Positions 37,863 through 47,130 are shown, numbered from the stretch's first letter. The stretch is DNA of 55,011 nucleotides from Propionibacteriaceae bacterium (GCA_031266665.1 JAISAO010000046.1:1-55011), one strand, 5' to 3'. A program made the numbers and translations. The notes: generated by a model not told the origin, from the letters alone.

Positions 37863-39140
37863 ATGCGCCGACGCATGATCGCCTTTTGGGCCGCCGGTCT
37901 CCTGGCGGCCACCACCTTGACCGCCTGCGGCGATGACACCACCGCGTCCGGCGACGGCTCTGACGCCGCCGACGAGGTCGTCATCACCTTCTGGAACACC
38001 TTCACCAGTTCCGACCGACCAGCCGTGGAAGAGTTGGTCAACCGTTTCAACCAGGCCCACGCGGGCCAGTACAAAGTCGATATGACGATCCAGGCCGGGG
38101 ACGTCCAGGCCCAGAAATTGATGCCCGCCTATCAAGCCGGCCAAGGCCCCACCGTGGTCGTGGTCGACGCCTCGGAGGTGCCCGGTCTGGCCTCCAAGGG
38201 CGTCATCCAAGCGGTCGACGACGCCTACGGCGACGGCTTGGACCAATCTCAGCTGCCCAAGGCCAGCCTGGACGCCACCATGTGGGACGGCCATCAGTAC
38301 GGCGTCCCCTTCTCCGCCGCCTCGTCCATGCTCTACTGGAACAAGACCCTCTTCCAGGAGGCCGGCCTGTCGGCCGCGCCCACCAGCATGGACCAACTGG
38401 TGGAGTACGCCCAGCGGCTGACCAAGTACGAGGCCGGGGCCGACACCACCAACCAGTACGGCTTCGTCGTGCCCGACCACGCCGCCGTGGCCACCTGGGC
38501 CGTGCTGCTGGAGGCGCAGGGCGGCTCCATCGTCTCGGACGACCGCTCGCGCTCCACCCTGGGCGACGCCGCCACCATCGCGGCGGCCGACTTCTGGGTC
38601 GACGCCATCGTCAACCACCACATCTCCCCGGTCGGCCTGTCCGGGGTGGACGGCGACAACCTGTTCAACGCCGGCCGGGCGGGGATGTACATCAACGGCC
38701 CGTGGGCGACCGGCGGCTTCGACGAGGCCGGCATCGACTACGGCATCGCCCCCATCCCGGCCGGCTCCGCCACCCAGACCGCCACGGCCATCAGCACCAA
38801 CATGCATCTCAACGCCGCCGCCAGCCAGGCCGAGAAGCAGGCGGCCCACGCCTTCTTCCAGTTCTGGAACTCGGCCGAGTCGCAGACCTATTGGGCGATC
38901 CAGACCTCTTATCCGCCGAACACCACCGCGGTGACCGAGTCCGCCATCGCGGCCAACCAGAAGGCCGTGGCCTTCTCCAAAGCCGAGGGCGCCAAGTTCT
39001 ACCTCGGCGGCCTGGTCAACGCCTCCAAGATCGACACCGACGTGATCATCCCGACCATTCAGAGAATGACCTACGGCGAGGGCGCCCCGGCCGACCTGCT
39101 GCCGGCCGCCGCCCAACAGATCGACGGTTTGCTCAACTGA
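37863..39140 (+). CDS. Sugar ABC transporter substrate-binding lipoprotein
   Basis: A 425-residue family-1 extracellular binding protein. The N-terminus has a lipoprotein signal with lipobox LTAC (Cys about residue 22), then EVVITFWNTFTSSDRPAVEE, the usual opening. SSMLYWNKTLFQEAG and MYINGPWATGGFDEAG are family landmarks. It captures a sugar, probably an arabino- or gluco-oligosaccharide given the glycosidases downstream, for the two permeases that follow. AGGAAG precedes the ATG. A decayed 129-base copy of this gene lies near purB. Confidence 0.92.
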   Translation: MRRRMIAFWAAGLLAATTLTACGDDTTASGDGSDAADEVVITFWNTFTSSDRPAVEELVNRFNQAHAGQYKVDMTIQAGDVQAQKLMPAYQAGQGPTVVVVDASEVPGLASKGVIQAVDDAYGDGLDQSQLPKASLDATMWDGHQYGVPFSAASSMLYWNKTLFQEAGLSAAPTSMDQLVEYAQRLTKYEAGADTTNQYGFVVPDHAAVATWAVLLEAQGGSIVSDDRSRSTLGDAATIAAADFWVDAIVNHHISPVGLSGVDGDNLFNAGRAGMYINGPWATGGFDEAGIDYGIAPIPAGSATQTATAISTNMHLNAAASQAEKQAAHAFFQFWNSAESQTYWAIQTSYPPNTTAVTESAIAANQKAVAFSKAEGAKFYLGGLVNASKIDTDVIIPTIQRMTYGEGAPADLLPAAAQQIDGLLN

Positions 39141-39186
39141 GCCCGAGACACTGAGCCCGAGACGAGGCGACGAGAGAAGCGGGGCC

Positions 39187-40098
39187 GTGGTGAGCGGGGC
39201 CATCAGGACAGCGGCCAGGCCGGGGGCCATGAGCCGCCGCCGTGTCCGCGCGGCCTGGCTCTTTCTGGCCCCGGCGCTGACGGTGCTGGCCGTCTTCGTG
39301 CTCTACCCGATCGGCGTGGCGTTGGCCGACTCCTTCACCAACGCCACGCCCTTCGGGGGTCGCTCTTGGATCGGGCTCGACAATTACACCAGGCTGGTGG
39401 CCGACCAGCGTTTCACCAACGCCTTGTCCAACACGGCTCTATATGCCCTGGTGACGGTCCCGCTGTCGGTCGTCGGGGCGCTCGGACTGGCCGTTCTGCT
39501 CAACCGGCGCATTCCGGCGCGGGGGCTGTTCAGGGCCGTCATGTTCTTCCCCTACGTCGTCTCGCTCGGCATCGTGTCCATCGGCTGGGCCTTCATGCTC
39601 GATCCCAACATCGGCGTCGTGGCCGCCTGGTTGAACGACTTCGGCTGGTCGCTGGGGCAGGGCGTGCGGGACCCGCGATTCGCCATGCCGGCCGTCATGA
39701 TGGTCGGCGTCTGGCGCAATGTCGGCTTCTTCATGGTGATGTACCTGGCCGGCATCCAGTCGATTCCCCGAGAGGTCAACGAGGCCGCCCGGCTGGACGG
39801 CGCCAGGGGCTGGAAAACCTTCCGCCACATCACCTTGCCGCTGCTCAGCAACACCTCGATGTTCGTCTGCGTCATCGCCGGCATCTTCGCCTTCCAGGCC
39901 TTCGACCAGATGTACACGATGACCAACGGCGGGCCGTTCTTCCGGACCGAGACGCTGGTCATGCTGATCTTCAACACCGGCATCAAGGATTACCAGGTCG
40001 GCTACGCCTCGGCCATGTCTTGGGCGCTGGTCCTGATCGTGCTGGCCCTGAGCCTGGCCCAAACGGTCTTCTTCAACCGCCGGGAGGTGCGGTACTGA
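39187..40098 (+). CDS. Sugar ABC transporter permease 1 (MalF/UgpA type)
   Basis: A 303-residue inner-membrane permease with about six helices. The EAA loop that contacts the ATPase is EVNEAARLDGARGWKTFRHI, followed by LPLL. The likely start is a GTG at 39187 or 39190, and an ATG at 39229 is also possible. It overlaps permease 2 by one base. No ATP-binding subunit is encoded in the operon, so a shared MsmK-like ATPase elsewhere in the genome is presumably used. Confidence 0.92.
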   Translation: MVSGAIRTAARPGAMSRRRVRAAWLFLAPALTVLAVFVLYPIGVALADSFTNATPFGGRSWIGLDNYTRLVADQRFTNALSNTALYALVTVPLSVVGALGLAVLLNRRIPARGLFRAVMFFPYVVSLGIVSIGWAFMLDPNIGVVAAWLNDFGWSLGQGVRDPRFAMPAVMMVGVWRNVGFFMVMYLAGIQSIPREVNEAARLDGARGWKTFRHITLPLLSNTSMFVCVIAGIFAFQAFDQMYTMTNGGPFFRTETLVMLIFNTGIKDYQVGYASAMSWALVLIVLALSLAQTVFFNRREVRY

Positions 40099-40919
40099 TG
40101 CGCCGGACCACTATCGCCAACCTGCTGGCCGTCGCCGGGTTGGTGTTGTTATCCCTATTCGTCTTGTTGCCCTTCGCCTGGATGCTCTCGGCCTCTTTGC
40201 GCACCCAGGGCGACCTGTTGGCCCACCCCGGCAGCCTCTGGCCGCAACCGTTCACGCTGCACAACTACATCGACATCTGGCACAAGATCCCCTTCGGCCG
40301 CCAGTTCGCCAACACCGTCGCCTTCGCCGCCGTGGTCTCGGTCTGCGGCCTGGCGCTGGACTCGATGGCCGGGTACGCCCTGGCCCGTTTCCAGTTCCGA
40401 GGCCGCCAAGTCGTCTTCATCGCCATCATGGTCACCTTGATGCTGCCTATCCAGGTGACCTTCGTGCCGGTCTACAATTTACTTATCAACCTGGGTTGGA
40501 TCAACAGTCTGCCGGGGTTGATCGTGCCTCGTGTGGCCGACGCCTTCGGGGTTTTCTTCATGCGCCAGTTCTTCATCGCCCTGCCGCGCGACTTGGAGGA
40601 CGCCGCCACCATCGACGGGGCCAACCAGTGGCGGATCTTCAGCCGCGTCATGGCGCCGCTGGCCTCGTCCGCCATGTTGACGCTGCTGATGTTCCATTTC
40701 ATCGCCAACTGGAACGACTTGCTGTGGCCGCTGATGGTGATGACGGACAATGAAATGCAGACCATGCCCGCCGGGCTGGCCCTGTTCAAAGGCCAGCACA
40801 CCGCCGAGTACGGGCCGCTGATGGCCGGGGCGGTGGTGGCCCTGCTGCCCATCGTCGGGCTGTTCTTGGTCGTGCAGCGGCGTTTCATCGAGGGCATCGC
40901 CACCACCGGAATGAAATAG
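40098..40919 (+). CDS. Sugar ABC transporter permease 2 (MalG/UgpE type)
   Basis: A 273-residue permease starting at the ATG at 40098, which overlaps the previous stop (TGATG). It has six hydrophobic segments and the EAA-type loop DLEDAATIDGANQWRIFSRV. WNDLLWPLMVMTDNEMQTMP near the end is a common feature of this subfamily. It forms the heterodimeric channel with permease 1. The longer frame starting further upstream is a shadow of permease 1. Confidence 0.92.
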   Translation: MRRTTIANLLAVAGLVLLSLFVLLPFAWMLSASLRTQGDLLAHPGSLWPQPFTLHNYIDIWHKIPFGRQFANTVAFAAVVSVCGLALDSMAGYALARFQFRGRQVVFIAIMVTLMLPIQVTFVPVYNLLINLGWINSLPGLIVPRVADAFGVFFMRQFFIALPRDLEDAATIDGANQWRIFSRVMAPLASSAMLTLLMFHFIANWNDLLWPLMVMTDNEMQTMPAGLALFKGQHTAEYGPLMAGAVVALLPIVGLFLVVQRRFIEGIATTGMK

Positions 40920-40928
40920 GAGACCGCC

Positions 40929-42227
40929 ATGCGCTGGCACCAGGACGGACGATTGCATTTCGCCCTCGGACTTGAGGACACCTTCATCCCCCAGACCCGG
41001 CCGGGCGAACGGGCGCTGGACGAGTACGAGTTGACCCAGCACTACACCCACTGGCACGAGGATCTGGGCCTGGCCGCCGCGTCGGGCGCGACCATGCTGC
41101 GCTGGGGCGTCCCCTGGCACCGCGTCAACCCGGCGCCCGACGGCTGGGACTGGTCCTGGCTCGACCGGGTGGTCGACCGTTTCGACCAGTTGGGCCTCAC
41201 CCCCATCGTCGACTTGATGCACTACGGGACGCCGTTGTGGCTGGAGCGGCAGTTCGCCCACCGGGACTATCCGGCCCGGGTGGCCGAGTACGCCGCCCGG
41301 CTGGCCGACCGCTACCAGGGGCGGCTGACCTGTTTCACGCCGCTGAACGAGCCGCTGCTCAACGCCATCTATTGCGGCCAATTCGCCCATTGGCCCCCTT
41401 ATCTCAGCTCGGACGAGGGGTTGGTGGCTTTGATCCGCGCCCTCACCCGGGGGATCGTGTCCACCCAGCGGGCTATCGCCGAGGTCGCCGGGGACGAGGC
41501 CAGCTTCGTCCACGTAGAGGCCTCGTTCCGTTTCGCCGGGGAGGTGGCGGCCAACCGGGACGAGGTAGACCATCTGCGCCACCGGGCCTTTGTCATGGAG
41601 GACCTGGTGACGGGGCGCGTCTGGGACGACCACCCTTTGGCGCCCTATCTATTGAGGCACGGTTTCAGCGACGACGACCTGGACTGGGCGCGGCGGAACA
41701 CCGCCTGGCCCGATGTCATGGGCGTTAACTATTACCCAGCCGGCCAGACGGAAATCTTCGAGACCCAAGAGCGCCACAGCGGCGGCCCGCTCGACCCGCG
41801 CCCGCGCCGCAACGACTGGACGACCGGCCTGACCGAGGTGCTGACGGCCTGGGCGGAGCGCTACGGCCGACCGGTCATGCTGACCGAGACCGCCATCACC
41901 GGCGACGACGCCCAGCGGCAGGCCTGGCTGGACGATTCCGTGGCCGCCGTGCGTGACCTCCGGGCTCAAGGAGTCGACGTGGTCGGCTACACCTGGTGGT
42001 CGCTGATCGACATGATCGAATGGACCTACCGCTATGGCACGAAGCCGCCGTCCCAGTATCAGCTGAATATGGGCCTGTGGCGGCTGGAGGCCGACGACAC
42101 GGGGGCTATGCGGCGGCTGCGCACCCCGCTGGCGGACCAATTCCGGCGGCACGCCCTGGCCGGGAGGGCCGATTCGGCCGAGCGGCGCCAGCGCCGAGCC
42201 GATGAGAATGAAACTGCGCCAGCGTAA
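40929..42227 (+). CDS. Glycoside hydrolase family 1 enzyme (beta-glucosidase-like)
   Basis: A 432-residue cytoplasmic enzyme of the GH1 type. The acid/base Glu lies in CFTPLNEPLLNAIY and the nucleophile Glu in PVMLTETAITGDD. MLRWGVPWHRVNP near the N-terminus matches the family. The usual ITENG around the nucleophile is changed to LTETA, so this is a diverged subgroup. No signal peptide, so it acts on imported sugars. AGGAGACC lies before the ATG. Exact substrate unknown. Confidence 0.82.
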   Translation: MRWHQDGRLHFALGLEDTFIPQTRPGERALDEYELTQHYTHWHEDLGLAAASGATMLRWGVPWHRVNPAPDGWDWSWLDRVVDRFDQLGLTPIVDLMHYGTPLWLERQFAHRDYPARVAEYAARLADRYQGRLTCFTPLNEPLLNAIYCGQFAHWPPYLSSDEGLVALIRALTRGIVSTQRAIAEVAGDEASFVHVEASFRFAGEVAANRDEVDHLRHRAFVMEDLVTGRVWDDHPLAPYLLRHGFSDDDLDWARRNTAWPDVMGVNYYPAGQTEIFETQERHSGGPLDPRPRRNDWTTGLTEVLTAWAERYGRPVMLTETAITGDDAQRQAWLDDSVAAVRDLRAQGVDVVGYTWWSLIDMIEWTYRYGTKPPSQYQLNMGLWRLEADDTGAMRRLRTPLADQFRRHALAGRADSAERRQRRADENETAPA

Positions 42228-42301
42228 CCTGAAACGATGGTCGGTAGCGCGGCTGTCTAGTGGGGGATCGCCGCTATCAGAACACAATCAAAGGAGACAT
42301 C

Positions 42302-43810
42302 GTGCCACAGGCCACCTTGAACATCGACCCCGCCTTCAGTTCCGCCCCCGTCCGCCCTCGGACCTTTGGCTCTTTCGTGGAGCATCTCGGCCGATGCGTC
42401 TACACCGGTATCTACGAGCCCGGCCATCCGTTGGCCGACGAGCACGGCTTCCGCTCCGACGTCCTTGAGGCGACCCGAGACCTCGGCGTGACCATGGTTC
42501 GATACCCAGGGGGTAATTTCGTTTCCGGCTATCGTTGGGAGGACGGCGTGGGGCCGGCCGAGCAACGGCCCCGCCGCCTCGATTTGGCTTGGCACTCGAC
42601 CGAGCCAAACCAGGTGGGCGTGGACGAGTTCATGGCCTGGGCCAAGCTCGCCGGAGTCGAGCCTATGATGGCACTGAACCTCGGCACTCGCGGTGTTCAA
42701 GAGGCGCTCGACTTGTTGGAGTATTGCAATGTGCCTCAAGGCACGTACTGGTCAAACGCGCGCCGGGCGAATGGCGCGGAGGAGCCCTACCGAGTCAAAC
42801 TCTGGTGTCTGGGCAACGAGATGGACGGTCCCTGGCAGATCGGCGGCAAGACCGCCCGAGAGTATGGTCGGCTGGCCAGTCAGACGGCCAAAGCCATGCG
42901 CCTGATCGACCCCAACCTCCAGCTAGTCGTCTGCGGCTCGTCCAGCTCCGCGATGCCGACGTTTGGAAAGTGGGAGAAAACAGTTCTGGACGAGACCTAC
43001 GATGATGTCGACTTCATCTCCGCCCACGCTTACTACTGGGAGAAAGACGGGGATTTGGAGAGCTTTCTGGGCAGCGCCGTAGATATGGACCGTTTCATCG
43101 CAGCAGTGGTGGCGACCTGCGACCACGTCCGAGCGGTCCGCAAAGCCGACAAACGCCTGATGATCTCCTTCGACGAATGGAACGTCTGGTATCAAGACCG
43201 AGCCGAGTCCAGACCTCCGACCGGTGACGACTGGCCGGTCGCGCCCGTTCTCTTGGAGGATCGTTACAACGTCGCGGACGCCGTTGTCGTCGGTAATTTG
43301 CTGATCAGTCTGCTCAGACATTCGGATAGGGTCCAGGCCGCCTGCCTGGCTCAATTGGTCAACGTCATCGCGCCCATTATGACCGAGCCGGGAGGCGGTC
43401 TCTGGCGGCAGACCACTTTTCATCCCTTCGCTCTGACCGCCCGCCACGCCAAGGGTCATGTCCTCGAGCTGCCGGTCAACTGTCCGACCACGGCCACAAC
43501 CCGTTTCGGCGACATCCCGGTCATCGACGCCGCCGCGACCCACGACGCCGACACGGGAGATCTGACCGTCTTCATGGTCAACCGTTCGGCCGCCGAGATG
43601 ATCGATCTGAGGCTAGACCTGAGGGCAGTTAGGCGGTCGCGCCTGGTCGAAGCCGTTCTGCTCTCATCTCCCGATCACACCCGGCGGGCCAACGCCGACG
43701 ACCCCGCCACGGTGTCTCCGAAGCCGCTGGACGCGCAGCTGAGCGGCGGCGCCGCCGCCGTCGCTTTGCCACCGATCAGTTGGGCCATGGTCCGGCTCTC
43801 CGCCTCGTGA
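42302..43810 (+). CDS. Alpha-L-arabinofuranosidase, GH51
   Basis: A 502-residue GH51 enzyme starting at a GTG behind AAAGGAGA. Landmarks are FGSFVEHLGRCVYTGIYEPG, VRYPGGNFVSGYRW, the acid/base Glu in WCLGNEMDGPWQIG, and the nucleophile Glu in ISFDEWNVWYQ. No signal peptide, thus intracellular removal of arabinofuranosyl units from imported oligosaccharides. With the ABC transporter and GH1 enzyme it suggests use of plant arabinan or arabinoxylan-derived sugars, and the host organism's likely contact with plant material. Confidence 0.95.
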   Translation: MPQATLNIDPAFSSAPVRPRTFGSFVEHLGRCVYTGIYEPGHPLADEHGFRSDVLEATRDLGVTMVRYPGGNFVSGYRWEDGVGPAEQRPRRLDLAWHSTEPNQVGVDEFMAWAKLAGVEPMMALNLGTRGVQEALDLLEYCNVPQGTYWSNARRANGAEEPYRVKLWCLGNEMDGPWQIGGKTAREYGRLASQTAKAMRLIDPNLQLVVCGSSSSAMPTFGKWEKTVLDETYDDVDFISAHAYYWEKDGDLESFLGSAVDMDRFIAAVVATCDHVRAVRKADKRLMISFDEWNVWYQDRAESRPPTGDDWPVAPVLLEDRYNVADAVVVGNLLISLLRHSDRVQAACLAQLVNVIAPIMTEPGGGLWRQTTFHPFALTARHAKGHVLELPVNCPTTATTRFGDIPVIDAAATHDADTGDLTVFMVNRSAAEMIDLRLDLRAVRRSRLVEAVLLSSPDHTRRANADDPATVSPKPLDAQLSGGAAAVALPPISWAMVRLSAS

Positions 43811-43911
43811 AGGAGAACTTCCAACCCAGGCGAAGATCTGGATCGCGGGACTCGACGCCCTACGCTGGAACTCCGCTTTCCACCGGTTGGCCTTGGGTCT
43901 CTAGTGGTGCG

Positions 43912-45000
43912 TCACTGTTTCGCCAGCACCGGCGTGATGTCTTCGACCCGGCCGGGTTGGACGCTCACCGTGCGCTGGTCGTCGGGCGACGTCGTGTCGC
44001 CGGTCGATTGGCGGCCGATGACGCGGGAGTCGGTGGTGATGCGGTGAAACTGGCCGGCGTGCTGGCCGGCGATCCGGGCTAGCAATCGTTCGACGGCGGC
44101 TTGGGCGAGCCGGTCGCGGCCCGGGTCGACGGACGAGATCGTGGGCAGGGAATAGCGGACGTCGTCAATGTCGTCGAAACCGATAATGGCCACATCGTCC
44201 GGCACCTTGACGCCGCGCCGGTTCAAGACGTGCAGCGCGCCCAGCGCCAGGGCGTCGTTGAAGGCGAACACGGCGTCAATCTCGACGCCGGAGTCCAGCA
44301 GCCCGACCATGGCCTGGGCGCCGGTCAGCCGGTGCCACGGATTGGCCGGCACGAACAAGGCCGGGTCCTCCCCCAGGCCGGCCTCGGCCAAGGCCTGCCG
44401 ATGGCCGGCCAGCCTACGGGCGGCGGTGCTTTGGACGGCGTTGGCGTGGGCGCCGAGAGCGGCGATGTGTCGTCGCCCGAGACCGATCAGATGGGCGGTG
44501 GCGGCGCGTGAGGCCGCCACGTTGTCCATGGTGACGTAGTCGGCCGCCACGTCGAACATTTGCTCGCCCAGCACCACCAGGGGGAAGTCGATCGAGAAGG
44601 CCTGGCCTTGGCTGGGCCACGACTCGGAGGGGGAGAAAAGCACGCCGTCGGAGACACGCCGCCGACTACCCGACAACACCTCGATCTCCCGCTCCCGCTC
44701 CGATCCGGTCTGCTCGATCAGGACCGTCCAACCGTGCTCCTCGGCGCTGCGGATGACCGAGCCGGCCAATTCGGCGAAATACGACAGCGCCAATTCTGGG
44801 ACGGCCAAGGTGATCATGCCGGTGCGCTGAGTCCGCAGATTCCGGGCCGAGACGTTCAAGCGATACCCGAGCGCGTCCAAGGCCGCCTCCACCCGGCCGC
44901 GCAGCGCCGGACTGACATGCTCGTACCCGTTCACCACATTGGACACGGACTTGACCGACACCTGCGCTAGGTCCGCCACATCGCGCATGGTGACCGCCAT
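43912..45000 (-). CDS. LacI-family transcriptional regulator
   Basis: A 362-residue LacI/GalR regulator. The N-terminal HTH is TMRDVADLAQVSVKSVSNVVNG, with hinge region ALRGRVEAALDALGYRLN; the periplasmic-binding-protein-like sensor domain follows (AFNDALALGALHVLNRRG; IIGFDDIDDVRYSLP). It is convergent with the arabinofuranosidase gene and probably represses the sugar operon at the palindrome 37643-37660 until an arabino-oligosaccharide inducer binds. Start ATG at 45000, 12 bases after the purD stop. Confidence 0.9.
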   Translation of the reverse strand: MAVTMRDVADLAQVSVKSVSNVVNGYEHVSPALRGRVEAALDALGYRLNVSARNLRTQRTGMITLAVPELALSYFAELAGSVIRSAEEHGWTVLIEQTGSEREREIEVLSGSRRRVSDGVLFSPSESWPSQGQAFSIDFPLVVLGEQMFDVAADYVTMDNVAASRAATAHLIGLGRRHIAALGAHANAVQSTAARRLAGHRQALAEAGLGEDPALFVPANPWHRLTGAQAMVGLLDSGVEIDAVFAFNDALALGALHVLNRRGVKVPDDVAIIGFDDIDDVRYSLPTISSVDPGRDRLAQAAVERLLARIAGQHAGQFHRITTDSRVIGRQSTGDTTSPDDQRTVSVQPGRVEDITPVLAKQ

Positions 45001-45011
45001 GGGAAGCTACC

Positions 45012-46325
45012 TCACAACCGTTCGACCGGCGGGATCAGGCCCTCGGCCGCCCGCTGGGCGATGTCGCGCCGGCAGCGGCCGCCGGGGAAGTCGATCCGGT
45101 CGGCGGCGGCGTAGGCCCGTTGTCGGGCCTGGGCCAGGTCGGGGCCTCGGCCCACCACCCCCAGGACTCGGCCGCCTGCCGCCGTCAAGCCACCTTGGGC
45201 GTCGAGGGCGGTGCCGGCGTGGACGACGTGGACCTGGTCGCCGGGGTGGAAGATGAGGCCGACCGGGGTCTGCTCCCGGATGGGGCCGCCGATCAGCGGC
45301 CGGTCGGGATAGCCCCGGTCGGCCACCACCACCGTCACACAGAAACCTGGCTTCCAGGACAGAGGTCCCAGCCGGTCCAGCCGGCCGGTGGCGGCGGCCA
45401 GCAGGACCGTGCCCAGGCCGGTGTCGAGCAGCGGCAAGATGGCGGCCGTCTCCGGGTCGCCGAAACGGGCGTTGAACTCGACCACGCGCAGACCCCGGGC
45501 GGTCAGGGCCAGGCCGACGTAGAGCAGGCCGGCGAACGGCGTCCCCCGACGGGCCATCTCCGCCAGGGTCGGTGCGACCACCCGCTCCATGGTCTGGGAG
45601 ACCAGGCCGGCCGGCGCCCAGGGCAGGGGGCAGTAGGCCCCCAGGCCGCCGGTGTTGGGACCCTGGTCGCCGTCGCGGGCGCGTTTGAAGTCCTGGGCCG
45701 GCGGCAGGGGCACGGCGGTGGCGCCGTCGGTGATGGCGAACAGGGAGACCTCGGGGCCGTCGAGGTATTCCTCCACCACCACCGGCAGCCGGTCGCGGGC
45801 GTGGGCCAGGGCCTCGTCCCGGTCCGAGGTCACGGCCACGCCCTTGCCGGCCGCCAAGCCGTCTTGTTTGACGACGTGGGGCGGGCCGAACTGGTCCAAG
45901 GCGGCGGCCACCTCGTCCAAGGTGTCGCAGCGGCGGAAGTCGGCCGTCGGCACGCCGGCCGCCGCCATGACTTGTTTGGCGAAGCTCTTGGAGCCCTCCA
46001 GCCGGGCGGCGGCGGCCGACGGCCCGAAACAGGCCAGCCCCCCCGCCCGCAACTGGTCCGCCACCCCGGCCACCAGCGGTGCCTCCGGCCCGACCACCGT
46101 CAGGTCGGCCCCCAGCTCCCGGGCCAGGGCGGTCACGGCCGGACCGTTGCAGGGGTCGAGGCCGGCCAACCGGGCGGTCAACCCCCGGTCGGGTGTCATC
46201 GCCCAGGTGCCGGGGTTGCCGGGGGCGACGTGGACGGCGGCCACCGCCGGGTCGCGGGCCAACGCCAGGGCCAGGGCGTGCTCACGCCCCCCCGAGCCGA
46301 GGACCAGAACGCTCAGACCAGTCAC
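45012..46325 (-). CDS. purD: Phosphoribosylamine-glycine ligase (GAR synthetase)
   Basis: A 437-residue ATP-grasp enzyme for the second step of purine synthesis. VLVLGSGGREHALALALARD is the N-terminal signature, VVGPEAPLVAGVAD and FARFGDPETAAILPLL (preceded by VVEFN) are diagnostic. It ends in EGLIPPVERL; a degraded copy of this end lies at 37558-37601. Same strand as purB, from which it is now separated by the sugar and toxin genes. Confidence 0.95.
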   Translation of the reverse strand: MTGLSVLVLGSGGREHALALALARDPAVAAVHVAPGNPGTWAMTPDRGLTARLAGLDPCNGPAVTALARELGADLTVVGPEAPLVAGVADQLRAGGLACFGPSAAAARLEGSKSFAKQVMAAAGVPTADFRRCDTLDEVAAALDQFGPPHVVKQDGLAAGKGVAVTSDRDEALAHARDRLPVVVEEYLDGPEVSLFAITDGATAVPLPPAQDFKRARDGDQGPNTGGLGAYCPLPWAPAGLVSQTMERVVAPTLAEMARRGTPFAGLLYVGLALTARGLRVVEFNARFGDPETAAILPLLDTGLGTVLLAAATGRLDRLGPLSWKPGFCVTVVVADRGYPDRPLIGGPIREQTPVGLIFHPGDQVHVVHAGTALDAQGGLTAAGGRVLGVVGRGPDLAQARQRAYAAADRIDFPGGRCRRDIAQRAAEGLIPPVERL

Positions 46326-46441
46326 GCCGTCAGCCTAATGGGGGACCGCCCGGCGTGGCCGGCGGATGATTTAGGCGGCCGGCCTCTGGGCCGGTGGGTC
46401 CGTCGTCGGCGGTAGCCGATTACCGGCCCGTCATGGGTGTC

Positions 46442-46470
46442 GGGCTTGCCGGCCTATGGTCGGCAAGCCC
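46442..46470. terminator. Hairpin downstream of the MazF-type gene
   Basis: Arms GGGCTTGCCG (46442-46451) and CGGCAAGCCC (46461-46470) pair perfectly over 10 bases with a 9-base loop. A T-rich tail (TCGTTTCTCT) follows on the plus strand, none on the minus strand, so its direction is unclear. It separates the toxin-antitoxin pair from purD. Confidence 0.6.
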
Positions 46471-46478
46471 TCGTTTCT

Positions 46479-46796
46479 CTAGTCGAGCCCGAACACGGCC
46501 GCCACCGCTCGGTCGATGGTTTGTAGCTCGGCGGCGGTCAGGCGGCCGGCGAACTCGCCCAGGCGGATTTCCGGGTCCACCGCTTGGGTTTGTTCGACCA
46601 GGACGCGGGTGGAGACGCCGTCGAGTGTGATCTCGGGGCGGAAGGAGGCCGGGCGGGCGCTGGTCGAGGTCGGGGCGACCAGGGTGGACGACAGACGTAG
46701 GTATTCGGATTGGAGTATCACGGCGTAGCGGTGGCCTTGTTGTTCGTGGCCGCGGGCGTCTCGGGGGGCGCGCAGACGGTGGACGTCACCACGCAC
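46479..46796 (-). CDS. MazF/PemK-family toxin (mRNA interferase type)
   Basis: A 105-residue protein with the MazF/PemK pattern: RGDVHRLRAPRDARGHEQQG, RYAVILQSEYL, LVAPTSTSARPASFRPEI and VEQTQAVDPEIRLGEFAGRL. The start is a GTG that overlaps the antitoxin 3' end by 11 bases. Family members cleave RNA and are held inactive by the adjacent antitoxin. The family-typical RGDV and T-S-T pocket residues are present, so it is probably active. Confidence 0.9.
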   Translation of the reverse strand: MRGDVHRLRAPRDARGHEQQGHRYAVILQSEYLRLSSTLVAPTSTSARPASFRPEITLDGVSTRVLVEQTQAVDPEIRLGEFAGRLTAAELQTIDRAVAAVFGLD

Positions 46797-47019
46797 TGAT
46801 GGCCGCCATCTCGGCCATCACTCGGCGGGCCTCGGCCAGGTCGTCCTGGTCGTCGCGGAGGGCTTCGGACTCGGCCAGGAGGTCGGCTTGGCGGGCGGTC
46901 CGGGCGGCTCGCAGGATGGCTTCGCGGGTTATGGCCGAGGTGGTCAGCCCGTCGCGGCGCCGCAGGTAGTCGAGCGCCCGGTCCACGGCGGGGTCGCTGC
47001 GGAAGGTCAGAGTCGTCAT
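46786..47019 (-). CDS. Antitoxin, ribbon-helix-helix type
   Basis: A 77-residue protein starting MTTLTFRSDPAVDRALDYLR with a ribbon-helix-helix DNA-binding front (TLTFRSDPAV strand, then LTTSAITREAILRAARTARQ) and an acidic tail that should bind MazF. No ribosome site lies before the ATG at 47019; instead a perfect inverted repeat spans the start codon, which suggests a short or leaderless transcript with autorepression. A longer frame up to 47280 is spurious. The product would neutralise the overlapping toxin. Confidence 0.85.
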   Translation of the reverse strand: MTTLTFRSDPAVDRALDYLRRRDGLTTSAITREAILRAARTARQADLLAESEALRDDQDDLAEARRVMAEMAAISAW

Positions 47020-47036
47020 ACACCCAGTGTATGACG
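47014..47036. promoter_or_regulatory. Operator over the antitoxin start
   Basis: CGTCATACAC-CCA-GTGTATGACG is a perfect 10-base inverted repeat with a 3-base centre. It covers the ATG (47017-47019) of the antitoxin. This fits RHH-antitoxin/MazF autoregulation. Confidence 0.75.
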
Positions 47037-47037
47037 T

Positions 47038-47130
47038 GGACTCGGTGCGGGGTTTTGACCCGCCCCCGTCCCATCGCCAGCCCACGTCACCTTGGACTCG
47101 GTGCGGGGTCTCGACCCGCGCCCGTCCCGC
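47038..47130. repeat. Two ~37-base direct repeats upstream of the TA operator
   Basis: TGGACTCGGTGCGGGGT followed by GACCCGC and CCGTCCC occurs twice, about 56 bases apart, with few changes. They lie between the nitroreductase 3' end and the antitoxin promoter region. Function unknown. Confidence 0.7.

Noticed and set aside
43900..43925. GTGCGTCACT near 43,900 as a second IS21 end
   Set aside because: A 10-base match to the 49,405 region without any transposase remnant; probably chance.
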